In this document: one piece after another, positions 1 through 9,138 of the stretch
Layout: the number at the start of each line of letters is the position of its first letter
Numbering within the stretch: position 1 is the first letter of the stretch
DNA from: Gnetum montanum
Taxonomy: Eukaryota; Streptophyta; Gnetopsida; Gnetales; Gnetaceae
Direction of reading: 5' to 3'
DNA: 34,459 bases
Assembly (NCBI GenBank): GCA_015680685.1
Contig: MNCI01004046.1
Coordinates: forward strand, 438,856 to 473,314
The notes under the pieces: model-generated
Database searches by the model: none
What the model saw: only the letters and a program-made list of their open reading frames with translations
What the model was told of the DNA's origin: nothing
Program-made: the position numbers and the translations under genes

Positions 1-248
1 GTTAGCTTAGTTTCTCAACCCTTTCCTCTCATAGCTTAGAAGATAAACCAAAAAATACCAAAAAAATCATATACCTCAGACTTGCTTAACCATACACCGT
101 GACACCTACAAGCAAGCCTAGGAAGACATCGAACGATTAACCCCAAGTGTTTCTTGTGGCGTTAAGGCATTTAGTCTGCGGAGTTCGACCAGATCGCGCG
201 TGCACACTGGTATTCATATGGTTGAGTGTAGGGGTACCTCGCTGCTCA
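1..248 (+). repeat. 3' end of an LTR (family A), truncated by the window edge
   Basis: The stretch from about 170 to 248 aligns with the 3' ends of two other LTRs in the window: 27080-27163 on the plus strand and 30819-30900 on the minus strand. All three share the core ATGGTTGAGTGTAGGGGTAC (one has diverged slightly) and end in CTCATC(A). No primer-binding site follows; copia protease sequence starts about 60 bp downstream. I infer a solo or truncated LTR inserted between gag and protease of the copia element. Its 5' end and target duplication lie outside the window. Confidence 0.6.
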
Positions 249-305
249 TCTGTATGGAAGCAAAAAGAGAGGAAGCCTGAATAGAACATGATGGGTTAAG
301 TTACT

Positions 306-890
306 CTCTCTAAAGTCAAAACAAGCACATGGTATATTGATAGCAACTATTTAAGGCATATGAAGGGAGCTAAAATCCAATTCATACACTTTACATAACA
401 AAATTGTGGAACCATAACTTTTGGAGATGACATGGAGGCTCATATAATAGGTATTAGTACCATAGGAGGAAAAGGTAAGGGACAATCTACTATAAATAAT
501 TTTTTTTTATCAAAGGATTAAAGAATAATCTTCTTAGTGTTATTAAACTCTATGATTCAAATTTCAACATTACTTTTTCAAAAGAAACCTGCAAAATAAA
601 AGACTTAACCACTAGAAACATTGTAATAGAAGGAGCTAGAAAGGCCAATGTTACACTATTGTATTTGGAGATAATCCTAACCTTGAATCCAAGTGCTTGA
701 TTAGTAATAAAAATAATGCTTGTATGTGGCCTAGAAAATTGGACCACATAAACAAAGAAATTATTTAGACTTTGGTGATAAAGGAAATGGTTTATGGATT
801 GCCCAAACTTAAAGACTTCAATTTGAACATCTATGAAGCATGACAAAAGGGAATGTAAAAAAAGGTAAGGTTTGGTAAGAAAAAATGTAT
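306..890 (+). pseudogene. Decayed Ty1/copia protease and GAG-pre-integrase fragment
   Basis: A reading frame from about 306 encodes WYIDSNYLRHM followed by ITFGDDMEAHIIG, the layout of the copia aspartic protease (W-x-x-DSG-x-x-x-HM, then a V/I-T-F-G-D strand). The catalytic DSG has become DSN, so the protease would be dead. From about 510 a shifted frame gives SKGLKNNLLSVIKLYD, typical of the region between protease and integrase. Stops and frameshifts interrupt both parts. The upstream gag is missing because LTR A interrupts the element. The sequence reads straight into the integrase at 901. Confidence 0.75.
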
Positions 891-900
891 CTCTATGTCT

Positions 901-1545
901 CATCCCTTAGATTTAATTCACATGGATCTAGTTGGTCCTTCTCAAACACTTAGTTTGAGGAAGAAAAAGTATTTTCTAACCATTGTTGATGATTACTCTC
1001 ATTTTACTTAGGTTGCCTTCTTATATCACAAGGATGAAGTATTTGATCATTTCATAAGAATTTGGAATCAGATTAAGTAAGAAAAAATCTATGGTGCTCA
1101 CTAGCAGTGACAATGGAGGGGAATTCAAGAATGCCAAATTTGAGCAATTTTGTCAAATGAATGACATACTTCATCAATTATTTATTGTAAAAACTCCTTA
1201 ACAGAATGGTGTAGCCAAAAGAAGGAATAAGATCTTGAATGAAATGGGGAGAACTATATTGAATGATAGAAATCTTCCTTACCACTTTTGGGCTAAAGCA
1301 ATTAACATTGCTTGCTACATCTCCAATAGAGCTCTGGTAAGAAGGCTCACCTCTAAAATTTCTTATGAATTATGGATTGGTAGAAAATGTTTGGTAGATT
1401 ATTTTCATGTATTTGGTTCCAAATGCTATATGTAAATGATAAGGATTTCTTACAAAAATTTGATCCTAAAACTGATGAAGGAATTTTCTTAGGATATTCT
1501 TCTGTTAGTACAGCATATAGAGTCTTCAACAAAAGAAAAAATGTG
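901..1545 (+). pseudogene. Decayed Ty1/copia integrase
   Basis: Translation from 901 gives LDLIHMDLVGPSQ, then FLTIVDDYSHFT, SSDNGGEFK and QNGVAKRRNK. These are the landmarks of the copia rve core: first Asp in HMD, second Asp in SDNGGEF, and the NGVxERxN block. The two Asp residues are still encoded, but the catalytic Glu of NGVAER reads Lys, and stops occur after HFT and before QNG. The open frame 1235-1435 continues with the region that normally follows the core (WAKAINIACYISNRA). Then, after a frame change, come KFDPKTDEGIFLGYS and AYRVFNKR, the usual C-terminal integrase tail. In an intact element this enzyme inserts the cDNA into the genome. Confidence 0.85.
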
Positions 1546-1689
1546 TAGGGTACATGTACCTCAATGATGTAATTGGACAAGTACAAGATGGGTTTCACAC
1601 TAGAAGCCAAACTAAGTTAATTTGTGCCTATGCAACATGTCTTTCACAACTAGAACCCAAAAACTTCAAAGAAGTAGAAGAAGAAGAAG

Positions 1690-2036
1690 GGTGGATTTCC
1701 ACTATGCAAGATGAACTTAATTAATTCACTAGGAATGATGTCTGGGAATTGACACCTAAACCAAATCATAAACCAATTATTGGAACAAAATGGATCTTTA
1801 GCAATAAAACCAATGAAAATGGAAATATCATTAAAAATAAAGTTAGGCTAGTTGCAAAAGAGTATAATCAACAAGAAGGAATTGATTTTGATGAGACTTT
1901 TGCTCCCATTGCTAGACTTGAAACTATTAGACTTCTTTTGGCATATGCTAGTATTAAAAATATCAATCTACATCAAATGGATGTAAAAAGTGCCTTTCTA
2001 AATGGGACCATACACGAAGAGGTATATTTATATTAA
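1690..2036 (+). pseudogene. N-terminal fragment of Ty1/copia reverse transcriptase
   Basis: The frame gives WISTMQDELN, NDVWELTPKP, IIGTKWIFSNKTNENGNI, ARLETIRLLLAYASI and HQMDVKSAFLNG, then stops at 2034-2036. This matches the RVT_2 family in order; the Asp of MDVKSAFLNG is the first catalytic Asp. The YADD box, the rest of the RT and RNase H are absent: beyond 2036 the sequence turns non-coding. A deletion probably removed about two thirds of the RT-RNase H region before or during decay. The fragment belongs to the same element as the integrase just upstream. Confidence 0.85.
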
Positions 2037-2572
2037 GCTTAGTAAAGTATCTAAGGTAAAAGCATGAGCCTTCTTTTGGTCATGTTACATTTTGAATCTG
2101 TACCTTAAAGTGACTTTCTTGATGATATATTTTTAAACTTGACATATTTACATCTATTTATGAGCATCTTGTTAAGGATCTATTTGGTTGTTCTTGATCT
2201 TTTGAAATATTTAGCATGAGAAGTTATATTGCTTTGCTCTTTCTTGTTGGATGTGCATGTATATACTCTCCTTATCATAGAATTACTATGCCTTATATTT
2301 TTATTGATTTTTCAAAAGGTGGAGAATATTGGATAATTATAGAATCATGAGATATTAGTTATTTGTTACTAATGGCTTATTGGTTCAGAGACAAGTTACT
2401 AGCTCTTCAAGGGTCAAACTTTGGACTTTGACATTTGGATTTAAATACTCTTGGACATTAATCAAAAGGCTTGGCTTAGTTGTGTTTGTATTAGTCATGT
2501 CTCATTAATTTTAACTTTGTTTATGAATAGATAAAGGGTAGTGCTTAATGAAATGTGGTTTTTCATCATAAG
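2037..2572 (+). other. Non-coding 3' part of the copia element, upstream of the nested insertion
   Basis: No open frame of note. It contains a stretch near 2300-2335 with a purine tract (CAAAAGGTGGAGAA) of the kind found before copia 3' LTRs. It ends at the ATAAG target duplication of the nested element. Assignment to the outer copia element rests on continuity across the insertion to 8041-8411 and the LTR at 8412. Confidence 0.45.
2568..2572 (+). repeat. Left target-site duplication ATAAG
   Basis: ATAAG directly precedes the 5' LTR and is repeated exactly after the 3' LTR at 8036-8040. Five base pairs is the usual length for plant LTR retrotransposons. Confidence 0.9.
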
Positions 2573-3146
2573 TATCACATCCCCATTTTCAAATGATGTT
2601 GTTGCCAAATGAAGATGGTGTCTTTTCATAATAAGTGTTATTATTATCTTAGCAAGACCCAAAAGGGTAGCTATGATTAAGACCCGAAAGGACATGTTCT
2701 AATAATGGATGTATCTCTTAAGGTAACCTTTGGGGGTTTGACCTAATGCATTAATACATAGGATTAGAGGTCATGCCAACATGGAGTGGTGGAGTTGGTA
2801 CAAGCAAGTCATAGGAGCTAGGTGAAGTGGAACAAGAAGTGGAATGGACATTTCTTCTGGCTAGGTTATAAGCCTAATTGTGGTGGCAATGCTGGATTAC
2901 CTCTAAGGGATAGATGCCAAAGGAAGAAAACCCCAAGGAACACTCTTAGAGCATGATTTGGATACGCTATTCCATATTAATAAAGTATTATTTTCTTTCT
3001 CTTTCTATATTTTTCCTATTATTTCCTTTATACATAATGTCAAATATCAAATATATTTTACATTTGGTATATTTTCTTTGTACACATAATGTCTAATATA
3101 TTGTATATTTTATGTTTACCATGACATCTAGGGATAGGATGTCACA
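2573..3146 (+). repeat. 5' LTR of the nested element
   Basis: It aligns end to end with 7461-8035; the first bases read TA where the 3' copy has TG. Shared blocks include CTCTTAAGGTAACCTTTGG, TCTAAGGGATAGATGCCAAA and CAAGGAACACTCTTAGAGCA. An AATAAA near 2980 could be the polyadenylation signal. The two copies differ at many sites by eye, so the insertion is old. Confidence 0.92.
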
Positions 3147-3147
3147 A

Positions 3148-3160
3148 TTGGTATTATAGC
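3148..3160 (+). other. Primer-binding site, initiator tRNA-Met type
   Basis: TTGGTATTATAGC lies one base after the 5' LTR. It differs at two positions from TTGGTATCAGAGC, the usual plant site complementary to the 3' end of initiator tRNA-Met. Confidence 0.8.
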
Positions 3161-4164
3161 AAATCACTACGCAAGGGCCATTTAGAACCATGGGCCAACT
3201 ACAACATGAACTTGATGACAAACCTTGAAGCCACAACATAGGGAAAACCATTAATCATCACCAAATGCACCATATGTGGATGTAGGATATGTCTGTGATG
3301 TAAGTTAGAAGATACCTTTTCATTGATTTCACAAACAAGGGATTAGGTATCTAGATTTCAACAACCAATAAAATTATTTCATGGATATCATTAACAAATG
3401 AAGATTTGATCACACCTCATCAAGATTCATCAATTACAAGAGATGTTGGTAACACAATGATACACTTGTCCAAGTAACTTTTACCCATCTTAATTCTATA
3501 ATTATTAATTGATTAGGGTCATTGTTAAATTTCTTTCTAGAAAGTTAGTAACCATGACATGAATTGATCTTGTTTTGTTGAAATTCACTATGTAAGTAAT
3601 CTAGAAGATTCCAAGTTAGCCTAGAAATGTTATTTTAACAAAATAGGCTAGTTTGGTCCTCTTAATTCCTAAAAAAACCAACTTCATTTTTGAACCCCAA
3701 AAATATGTCCAACGCGTAGTACTCATCAAGAAGATTCCAACCGTACAAATTTCATCTTGATTAGACTTACAATTTGGGTGATATTGATGTTTAAAGTTTC
3801 TCTTTATACGTGCATTAAATAATATTAAATTATTATATTTATTATTATTAAAATAAATAAATAAATAAAGGTCAAAATTTTAGGGTCAGAAATCAACCCA
3901 AAATTGCCATTTATCCATACCAAACCCCTACCTTGTAATCAACCAAGCCACCACATCAACTTTTGAGGCAAGGTAGAATATAATAATAATAAAAAGTTTA
4001 AAAAAAATTTAAAATTTTTAAATAGGAGGTTGTGGGCTTGACCCCAATCCCCAACTTACTTTTATTTTTAAAAAAATTATAAAGTATTTTTTTAAAAAAT
4101 AATAAATAAATAAAATTAAAATTAAAAAAAAATTTGACCACACCAACCTTGCAAGGACTACGTT
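3161..4164 (+). other. AT-rich leader of the nested element, no gene seen
   Basis: About 1 kb without a convincing frame. It includes A/T-only low-complexity stretches at about 3808-3868 and 3980-4020 and another at 4060-4130. A gag remnant would normally start here; none is recognisable. Confidence 0.6.
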
Positions 4165-4221
4165 GGCCCTACAAGACTTGTAGGTTGCACTGGCCCTACA
4201 AGACCTACAGGTTGCATTGGC
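4165..4221 (+). repeat. Two tandem 27-bp copies
   Basis: GGCCCTACAAGACTTGTAGG and GGCCCTACAAGACCTACAGG each begin a 27-bp unit ending in GGTTGCAYT, followed by a third GGCC. The first unit also contains a short palindrome (ACAAGACTTGT). Confidence 0.75.
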
Positions 4222-4470
4222 CAAACAACACCACCATAGCACGCGAGCCACCATGATGCTTCGTCTTACCGGCTCGTCTCCATCGACCGTCGCTAGACAT
4301 GCCACTACCTTACTGTGTTCACTGCTACCATTGCTTGCCTATTGCCTGCTATCCACTGCTACCTTGCAACTACTATCCTTTGTGCCACGTGGATCCTGCA
4401 ATCGCACATCCTTCCCTTGCACTTGCATGTTATCCTATGTCGTGTTCTCCACCCTACGCACACATCCTTG

Positions 4471-4735
4471 GTCACCTTTAGAGCTGCCAAAAATCGCCTC
4501 TCACATTGTTAGAAACTGCCTCCCAGATCACCAAGAACTACTTCTTGTACCACCAAAAAATGCCTCTTGCATCACTAGAAATTGCTTCCCATGTTGCCAA
4601 AAACTACCTCTTGTGTCACCACAAATCACCTCCCATGCTTCCAGGAACCGCCTCCTGCACTACCAAAAATTACCTCTCGTGATGCCACAACCACCTTCCA
4701 AGCTACCGAAAACCACCTCTTTGAACATCGCCGAA
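4471..4735 (+). repeat. 22-bp minisatellite, about 12 copies
   Basis: Units of 22 bp follow each other in register, with a consensus near ACTGCCTCYYRYRTCACCAAAA. The best-preserved run is 4493-4690 (nine units). It lies in a frame open from 4217 to 4798. Because 3 x 22 = 66 bp, that frame encodes a 22-residue repeat (for example NCLPDHQELLLVPP and NCFPCCQKLPLVSP). The frame is compositionally odd (Cys, Pro, Leu, His) and unlike any protein family I know, so I treat it as a repeat and not a gene. GC content is well above the flanks. Confidence 0.85.
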
Positions 4736-4753
4736 CATGTACATAAGTTGTGT

Positions 4754-4921
4754 AGGCCCCAAGATGGACCACATGGGCCCAGAGATGGGCCACGTTGATC
4801 TAGAGGAGGGCTAGGTGGACCTTGAAGCAAGCTACGCTGACCTAGAGGAGGGTTGTGTAGATTGCAAAATAGGCCGCATAAGCCTAGAAGAGGGCCACGT
4901 GGACCCCGAAATGAGCTGTCA
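4754..4921 (+). repeat. Second minisatellite, ~42-bp dimer of 20- and 22-bp units
   Basis: Purine-rich units such as GGCTAGGTGGACCTTGAAGC and GGCCACGTGGACCCCGAAAT (22-bp type) alternate with 20-bp units containing GACCTAGAGGAG or GCCTAGAAGAG. It follows within about 20 bp of the first array but has an unrelated, G-rich unit. Confidence 0.7.
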
Positions 4922-5124
4922 TTCCACGCAATGAAAATTCTTCGTTGGTAGACAAGAAATTTGAAGTTTTTTGACAATTGATGGGAATTTCAAATTTTCC
5001 TTTAGCTAACAAAAAAAAAAATTTAATTTAAAAATTTTCTTCATTAATTGTCAATTTAAATTAAAAACACACACAAATATTTTTAAAAATTTAAAAGTGA
5101 TGCCTTGGTAAAAATGGGGATAAA

Positions 5125-5196
5125 AACTTTGTCATTAAGCATGCTTGTTCTAGAGTCGAACTAGGATGAGTGACCTCTCAGGAAGTCTCGTTGTTC
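5125..5196 (+). pseudogene. 5S rRNA-like segment (3' half) inside the retrotransposon
   Basis: ATTAAGCATGCTTG followed by CTAGGATGAGTGACCTCT and GGAAGTC matches, in order and spacing, the 3' half of plant 5S rRNA. The known gene has GTTAAGCGTGCTTGG, then CTAGGATGGGTGACCTCC, then GGGAAGTCC. These include the A-box and C-box of the RNA polymerase III internal promoter. Many differences are transitions, several at CpG sites. The 5' half is not clearly present. Cassandra retrotransposons carry 5S sequence within their LTRs; here it lies in the interior. It cannot encode a functional rRNA. Confidence 0.75.
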
Positions 5197-5199
5197 GTG

Positions 5200-5862
5200 T
5201 TAAAGGCCTTCAACCTTAGAAGCCATAACTTTTGATTTTGAAAGTCTTTTTCGATGAATGAAGAGTTGTTTCCTATAGATTTCAACCTTTCAGACCCAAT
5301 GGTGAAGCCTAATTCATCCCAGGGGACACAAAAAATCAAGTTTTACTCCTTGCCTGATATAGTACCTCAAGATCCTCAAAAGTTTAATTTTCACACAACT
5401 TGAGCATACGATGTCCCTTTTCAACATATAAATAGTCATTTCTAACATTTTTCATCTTTCTAAACTCAATGGTGACATTAGATTTATCATCTAAGAATTT
5501 TCTAATTTGATGATATCACAAATTCAACCTTTTGGGCTTTAAGATTTAGTACATAACCCTTATAGATAGTCTTAAGATCACTATGGAATGTCATTAATTA
5601 CATTGTTGAAGTTAGTGTTCTTAAGGGGGTAGAAAGGATCTTAAGAATTAGATAATATAGTTACAGATTACTAAAATTATTTGATGTCATTAAATATTAG
5701 ATAATGTAATTATAAAAATAGATAATGTAGTTAGTTAGTTGATGTATTAGTTAAGGATCAATTGATGTATTAGTTGGAGAATTAGTTGAAGAAATAGAAT
5801 AATCTTCAATTGTCAAGAAAAGGGTATATTAATCTTGTAATCAAAACATAGGGCAAAAAAAC
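5200..5862 (+). other. Non-coding stretch between 5S-like segment and captured gene
   Basis: No gene seen. From 5640 to 5790 there are short diverged direct repeats built on TTAGATAATGTA and TTGATGTATTAGTT. The last 60 bp lead directly into the ATG at 5863 and could be captured 5' UTR. Confidence 0.5.
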
Positions 5863-7010
5863 ATGGAGACTCAAAATCTCGTCTCAACAAAGAGTATGAT
5901 ACTCATGAAGAGAAATGATTTAGAAAAGAATCTAAGAATGAGAATGAAAGTTTCAACATATAATGTGCTTGCAAGATTACTAGCGAGTGAGAAACAACAT
6001 TTGTTACATCCACCACGGGCTTTGGATTGGCATGAATATCGATACCCATGCATCTTAATAGAGTTAGAAGATTTGGATGCTGATGTCTTGTGTCTACAGG
6101 AAGTCTTTCCATAGGAATTTCTATACAAATTCCAACTAGACTTGGAAAAGATGGGATATAGAGGTATTTATAAGCAAAAAGGTTCTTATGAAAGTTCTTC
6201 TTTTGAGCCATATAGATTAGCCTATTGCAGAAATCACAACATGGATGATTGTGCAATATTTTATAAAGAGGCCAAGTTTGAATTGATACAAAGATTTGAA
6301 TGTAGTTTAGAAAATATGATTTGGAAATTTTAGAACTTCAAGTGATGGAAAAGAAAGAATAGTTAAGATTTCAAAAAAACACATAGCCTTGGCATTGATT
6401 TTAAAAATTTAATTATTAGGAAGATGTGTATGCATGGTTAACATACATTTAATTACCAAACCAGCCTGTTCAAATGTTAGACTTTTTCAAGGAGCATACT
6501 TGATTAAGCAAATAGAAGAAAGTTTGAAGAAAAAGTTATTCCTAAGTTATACCAATCTAGTTCCTTTTATTCTTTGTGGAGACTTCAATGCAAAAGTAGG
6601 AAGTAGTGTTTATCAATTCTTAAAATATGGATTTGTAAATAAATCTTTGGAAGATGAGCCTGATATTAAGAATATGTTTCCATTAATTCAACATGCAATT
6701 CCATTGAGTAGTGCATATTCTACTTATTTTGATTCTTTAATAGAAAAATTAAATTCTAGAATTTAGGAGCAGATGATGTTGATGGACAGTATTCATCAAG
6801 AACCATAGTTTACCAATTACTTTGCTATAATTAATGAGGATGGGTCAACAACATTCTTCATTGAGACTTTGGATTATATTTGGTACAATGCCTAAGTATT
6901 TCAATTCACTAAGTTACTAGAGTTGATTTCGAAAGAAAAAGTTGAGAAGAATCAAGATCAAGCCTTGCCATTTTGAACAAGACCATTCAATCACATGCCA
7001 CTTAAGGTTG
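5863..7010 (+). pseudogene. Captured, decayed CCR4-type (EEP-family) deadenylase coding sequence
   Basis: Proteins of the CCR4/nocturnin/Angel group are Mg-dependent 3'-5' exonucleases that shorten mRNA poly(A) tails. The window copy keeps the family landmarks in order. STYNVLARLLA, then ALDWHEYR and DADVLCLQEV (catalytic Glu) lie in 5863-6114. GYRGIYKQKG and DDCAIFYKEAKFEL follow in 6142-6333. VNIHL and ILCGDFNAKVGSSVYQFL (catalytic Asp and Asn) lie in 6434-6766. ETLDYIWYNA, LLELISKEKVEK and finally FNHMPL are at about 6865-7005. The last block corresponds to SDHMPL with the Asp of the SDH triad lost. Stops after EVFP and WKF and a frameshift near 6340-6430 make it non-functional. Consecutive family blocks are joined without introns, whereas cellular plant CCR4 genes generally have several, which points to capture from a spliced mRNA. 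It lies in sense orientation between the LTRs. The exact paralogue cannot be told. Confidence 0.85.
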
Positions 7011-7447
7011 ATCAAGATCAAGAAGTATTTCACTTTTATTTTTATTTGAATAATCTTATTATTTTATTCATTGTCTAATTTATATTTCAATTAGATAAGT
7101 AAAACATCTATGATAATAAAAATAGGAGATAAAGAATTTTCCCTACCTTCACTTGGATAACTAGATCCAAGTTCCACTTTGTGTGATCTTGGTTAGGATT
7201 GGTGATTGGTGGTTGATAAATCCTTAATTCACCTTTTGTCATTATCTTAGAAAATGAAGTAAGTATTAAGAAAGTAATATTTAATTTTTCATATATTCCT
7301 CTCACATATATCTTATTTGCAGAATAAGTAAGAAATAACTTCATGTTCAAAGGAGAAACCAAATTATTGGAGTACAGGATCATGAAAGATGCATTGGATC
7401 TAGAAGAAGATAGAGAACGTGGACTTGTTCAAGGACGAATGAAACCT
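7011..7447 (+). other. 3' non-coding region of the nested element
   Basis: No gene. The final part (7370-7447) is less AT-rich, reads through GACTTGTTCAAGGACGAATG and leads into the G-rich tract. This is the configuration seen at the pol end of Tekay/Del-type gypsy elements, so it may be the last remnant of the autonomous parent. Confidence 0.5.
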
Positions 7448-7460
7448 AAGGGGGGTAGAT
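7448..7460 (+). other. Polypurine tract of the nested element
   Basis: AAGGGGGGTAGAT immediately precedes the 3' LTR (TGTCACATCC at 7461), the expected plus-strand priming site. Confidence 0.85.
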
Positions 7461-8035
7461 TGTCACATCCCCATTCCCAAATGATGTTGTTGCTTAATGA
7501 AGATGGTGTCGTTTCATAATAAGTTTTATTGTTATCTTAGCAAGACCCGAAAGGGTAGTTGTCATTAAGACTCGAAGGGGCATGTTGTAATAACAAATGT
7601 GTCTCTTAAGGTAACCTTTGGAGGTTTGACCTAAAGCATTTATACCCAGGGTTAGAGGTCATGCCAATAGGGAGTGGTAGAGCCAGTATAAGCAAGTCAC
7701 AGGAGTCAAGTGAAGTGGGATAAGAAGTGGACTGGCCATCCCTTCTGGCCGGGTTATAGGACTAATTGTGGTGGTACTGCTGGATTGCCTCTAAGGGATA
7801 GATGCCAAAGGAAGAAAATCCCAAGGAACACTCTTAGAGCATGATCTAGATATGCTATTCCATATCAATAAAGAATTCTTTTCTTTTTCTTTCTGCATTT
7901 TTCCTATTATTTCCTTTTTATGTAATGTCACATATCACATATATTTTGCATTTGGTATATTTTCTTTGTACACACAATATCTAATATATTGTATATTTGA
8001 CATTTGCCATGACATCTGGGGGACAGGATGTCACA
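7461..8035 (+). repeat. 3' LTR of the nested element
   Basis: Starts TGTCACATCC and ends GGATGTCACA, giving an 8-bp terminal inverted repeat (TGTCACAT/ATGTGACA, one mismatch). CAATAAAG at 7866 is a plausible polyadenylation signal. It aligns over its full length with 2573-3146. Confidence 0.92.
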
Positions 8036-8040
8036 ATAAG
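8036..8040 (+). repeat. Right target-site duplication ATAAG
   Basis: Exact copy of 2568-2572, directly after the CA of the 3' LTR. Confidence 0.9.
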
Positions 8041-8411
8041 CCTATGAATTCAATACTTAAGGATGTGTACTCTTTAACTGATATTCATCATGTTTCTTCC
8101 TTAGCTAAATGTTTGCATCTTTATGGGGTTGTCATATGATGTAGCTATGATGGAACTTTATTAAGAAATTGGTTTGTCCTTATCATTTTTCCCACCTCTT
8201 TTTTGATGCTATCCAAAAAGGGAGAGAGAGGAGTACTTAGTTAGAATCAAAATGTCAAGCATGGTAACTTTATATATTTTCATGGATTATACTTTGCTAT
8301 ATCTATATGTACATTTGTGTCATTTAATTTTTACATATTTTTATGCTATATTTATTTGGGAGCTACTAAATCATTTTCTTAAGTTTTGGACATCATGAAA
8401 AATGAGGAGAT
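8041..8411 (+). other. Continuation of the outer copia 3' region with polypurine tract
   Basis: Non-coding. It contains TTTGATGCTATCCAAAAAGGG near 8200, similar to the G-rich non-coding stretch upstream of Sirevirus 3' LTRs. It ends with a purine tract (AATGAGGAGAT) next to the LTR start. Confidence 0.5.
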
Positions 8412-8690
8412 TGTTGGCCTTTTGATATGTCAAAACCTTAAGAAAAATGGACAAAATAGAATGTTTGTGGTGGATAATGTTTTTGCAAGACATGAACTAA
8501 AACTCCACAATGAGATTTGAGAACTTAAGGAAATGAGATCTATGGCGAGATGTCAAAATGAAGACTACATGAACAAGATGAGTGCATGAATGAAAACAAA
8601 GGCTACAAATAAAATGAAGATGCTTCAAAGACTAGCAAGAAGGTAAATTGATAGGAGAAAGCCTCAGAATTCATAGCTCAAAAGTTGAGG

Positions 8691-8840
8691 AGACATCTTT
8701 AAAAAATATTAGACATCTATGTTTAATAGTAGATGTCTCCTTGTAGATGTTCCACTATAGACATCCCATCTACTAGTGAGATGTCTCTTCTAAATGGAGG
8801 CCAATCTTTGTTAGATGTCCTAACTTTGAAGTAGATGTTT
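8691..8840 (+). promoter_or_regulatory. U3 palindrome array, AGATGTCT/AGACATCT type
   Basis: Eight copies of AGATGTC or its reverse complement AGACATC (two reduced to AGATGTT) start at 8691, 8711, 8731, 8745, 8759, 8779, 8813 and 8833. Steps are 20, 20, 14, 14, 20, 34 and 20 bp. It lies in the first half of the LTR, where transcription enhancers are expected. I see no clear TATA box just downstream. Confidence 0.8.
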
Positions 8841-9138
8841 ACATGTCGTTTGGTAGCTATTGCACAAATTCCAAGGAGCTTTCGAAAACTTCGAGGCTAC
8901 AAGATGATGTCAAAATCTTGGGAATTGTGCATGCGTTATTCACATTCAAGCTTCTCATTGTCTATTCTATGCAATTCTATTCTTGCTTCTCATTGTAACA
9001 TCATTTACTTGATTGTAATGTGTATTGAGTTTCAAGTACAAGGACTTGTAAATTTAGTTACATTCTTTCATTGTTTCTTTTTCTCCTTCTTGTAGCCTTG
9101 TGGGATTGATGTGCTTCTTGTAAGAAGGCATCCATATT

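Larger units (their letters stand above)
2573..8035 (+). mobile_element. Complete non-autonomous LTR retrotransposon carrying a captured host gene
   Basis: The element is bounded by two LTRs of 574 and 575 bp and flanked by an exact 5-bp ATAAG duplication. It has a recognisable initiator-tRNA-Met-type primer-binding site and a purine tract before the 3' LTR. No gag, protease, RT, RNase H or integrase could be found in its 4.3-kb interior. Instead the interior holds AT-rich leader sequence, a duplicated 27-mer, two minisatellites, a 5S-rRNA-like segment and a decayed CCR4-type nuclease coding sequence. The LTR style (TGTCACATCC...GGATGTCACA, GGACGAAT then a G-rich tract before the 3' LTR) resembles Tekay/Del-type chromoviruses, so the element may have been mobilised by such a partner. 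That assignment is inference. Insertion was into the 3' region of the outer copia element. Confidence 0.9.

Noticed and set aside
550-903. 117-codon minus-strand open frame
   Set aside because: It is antisense to copia coding sequence that reads correctly on the plus strand; the peptide is hydrophobic and matches nothing.
4217-4798. 193-codon open frame as a protein-coding gene
   Set aside because: It is explained by a 22-bp minisatellite whose threefold period keeps the frame open; composition is unlike a folded protein and no domain is seen.
5871-6256. Minus-strand open frames over the CCR4-like sequence
   Set aside because: Shadows of the plus-strand captured gene, which has clear family motifs.
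7250-7330. Intron acceptor in the 3' region of the nested element (TTATTTGCAG at about 7313-7322)
   Set aside because: No coding frame continues on either side; single AG sites of this kind are common in AT-rich sequence.
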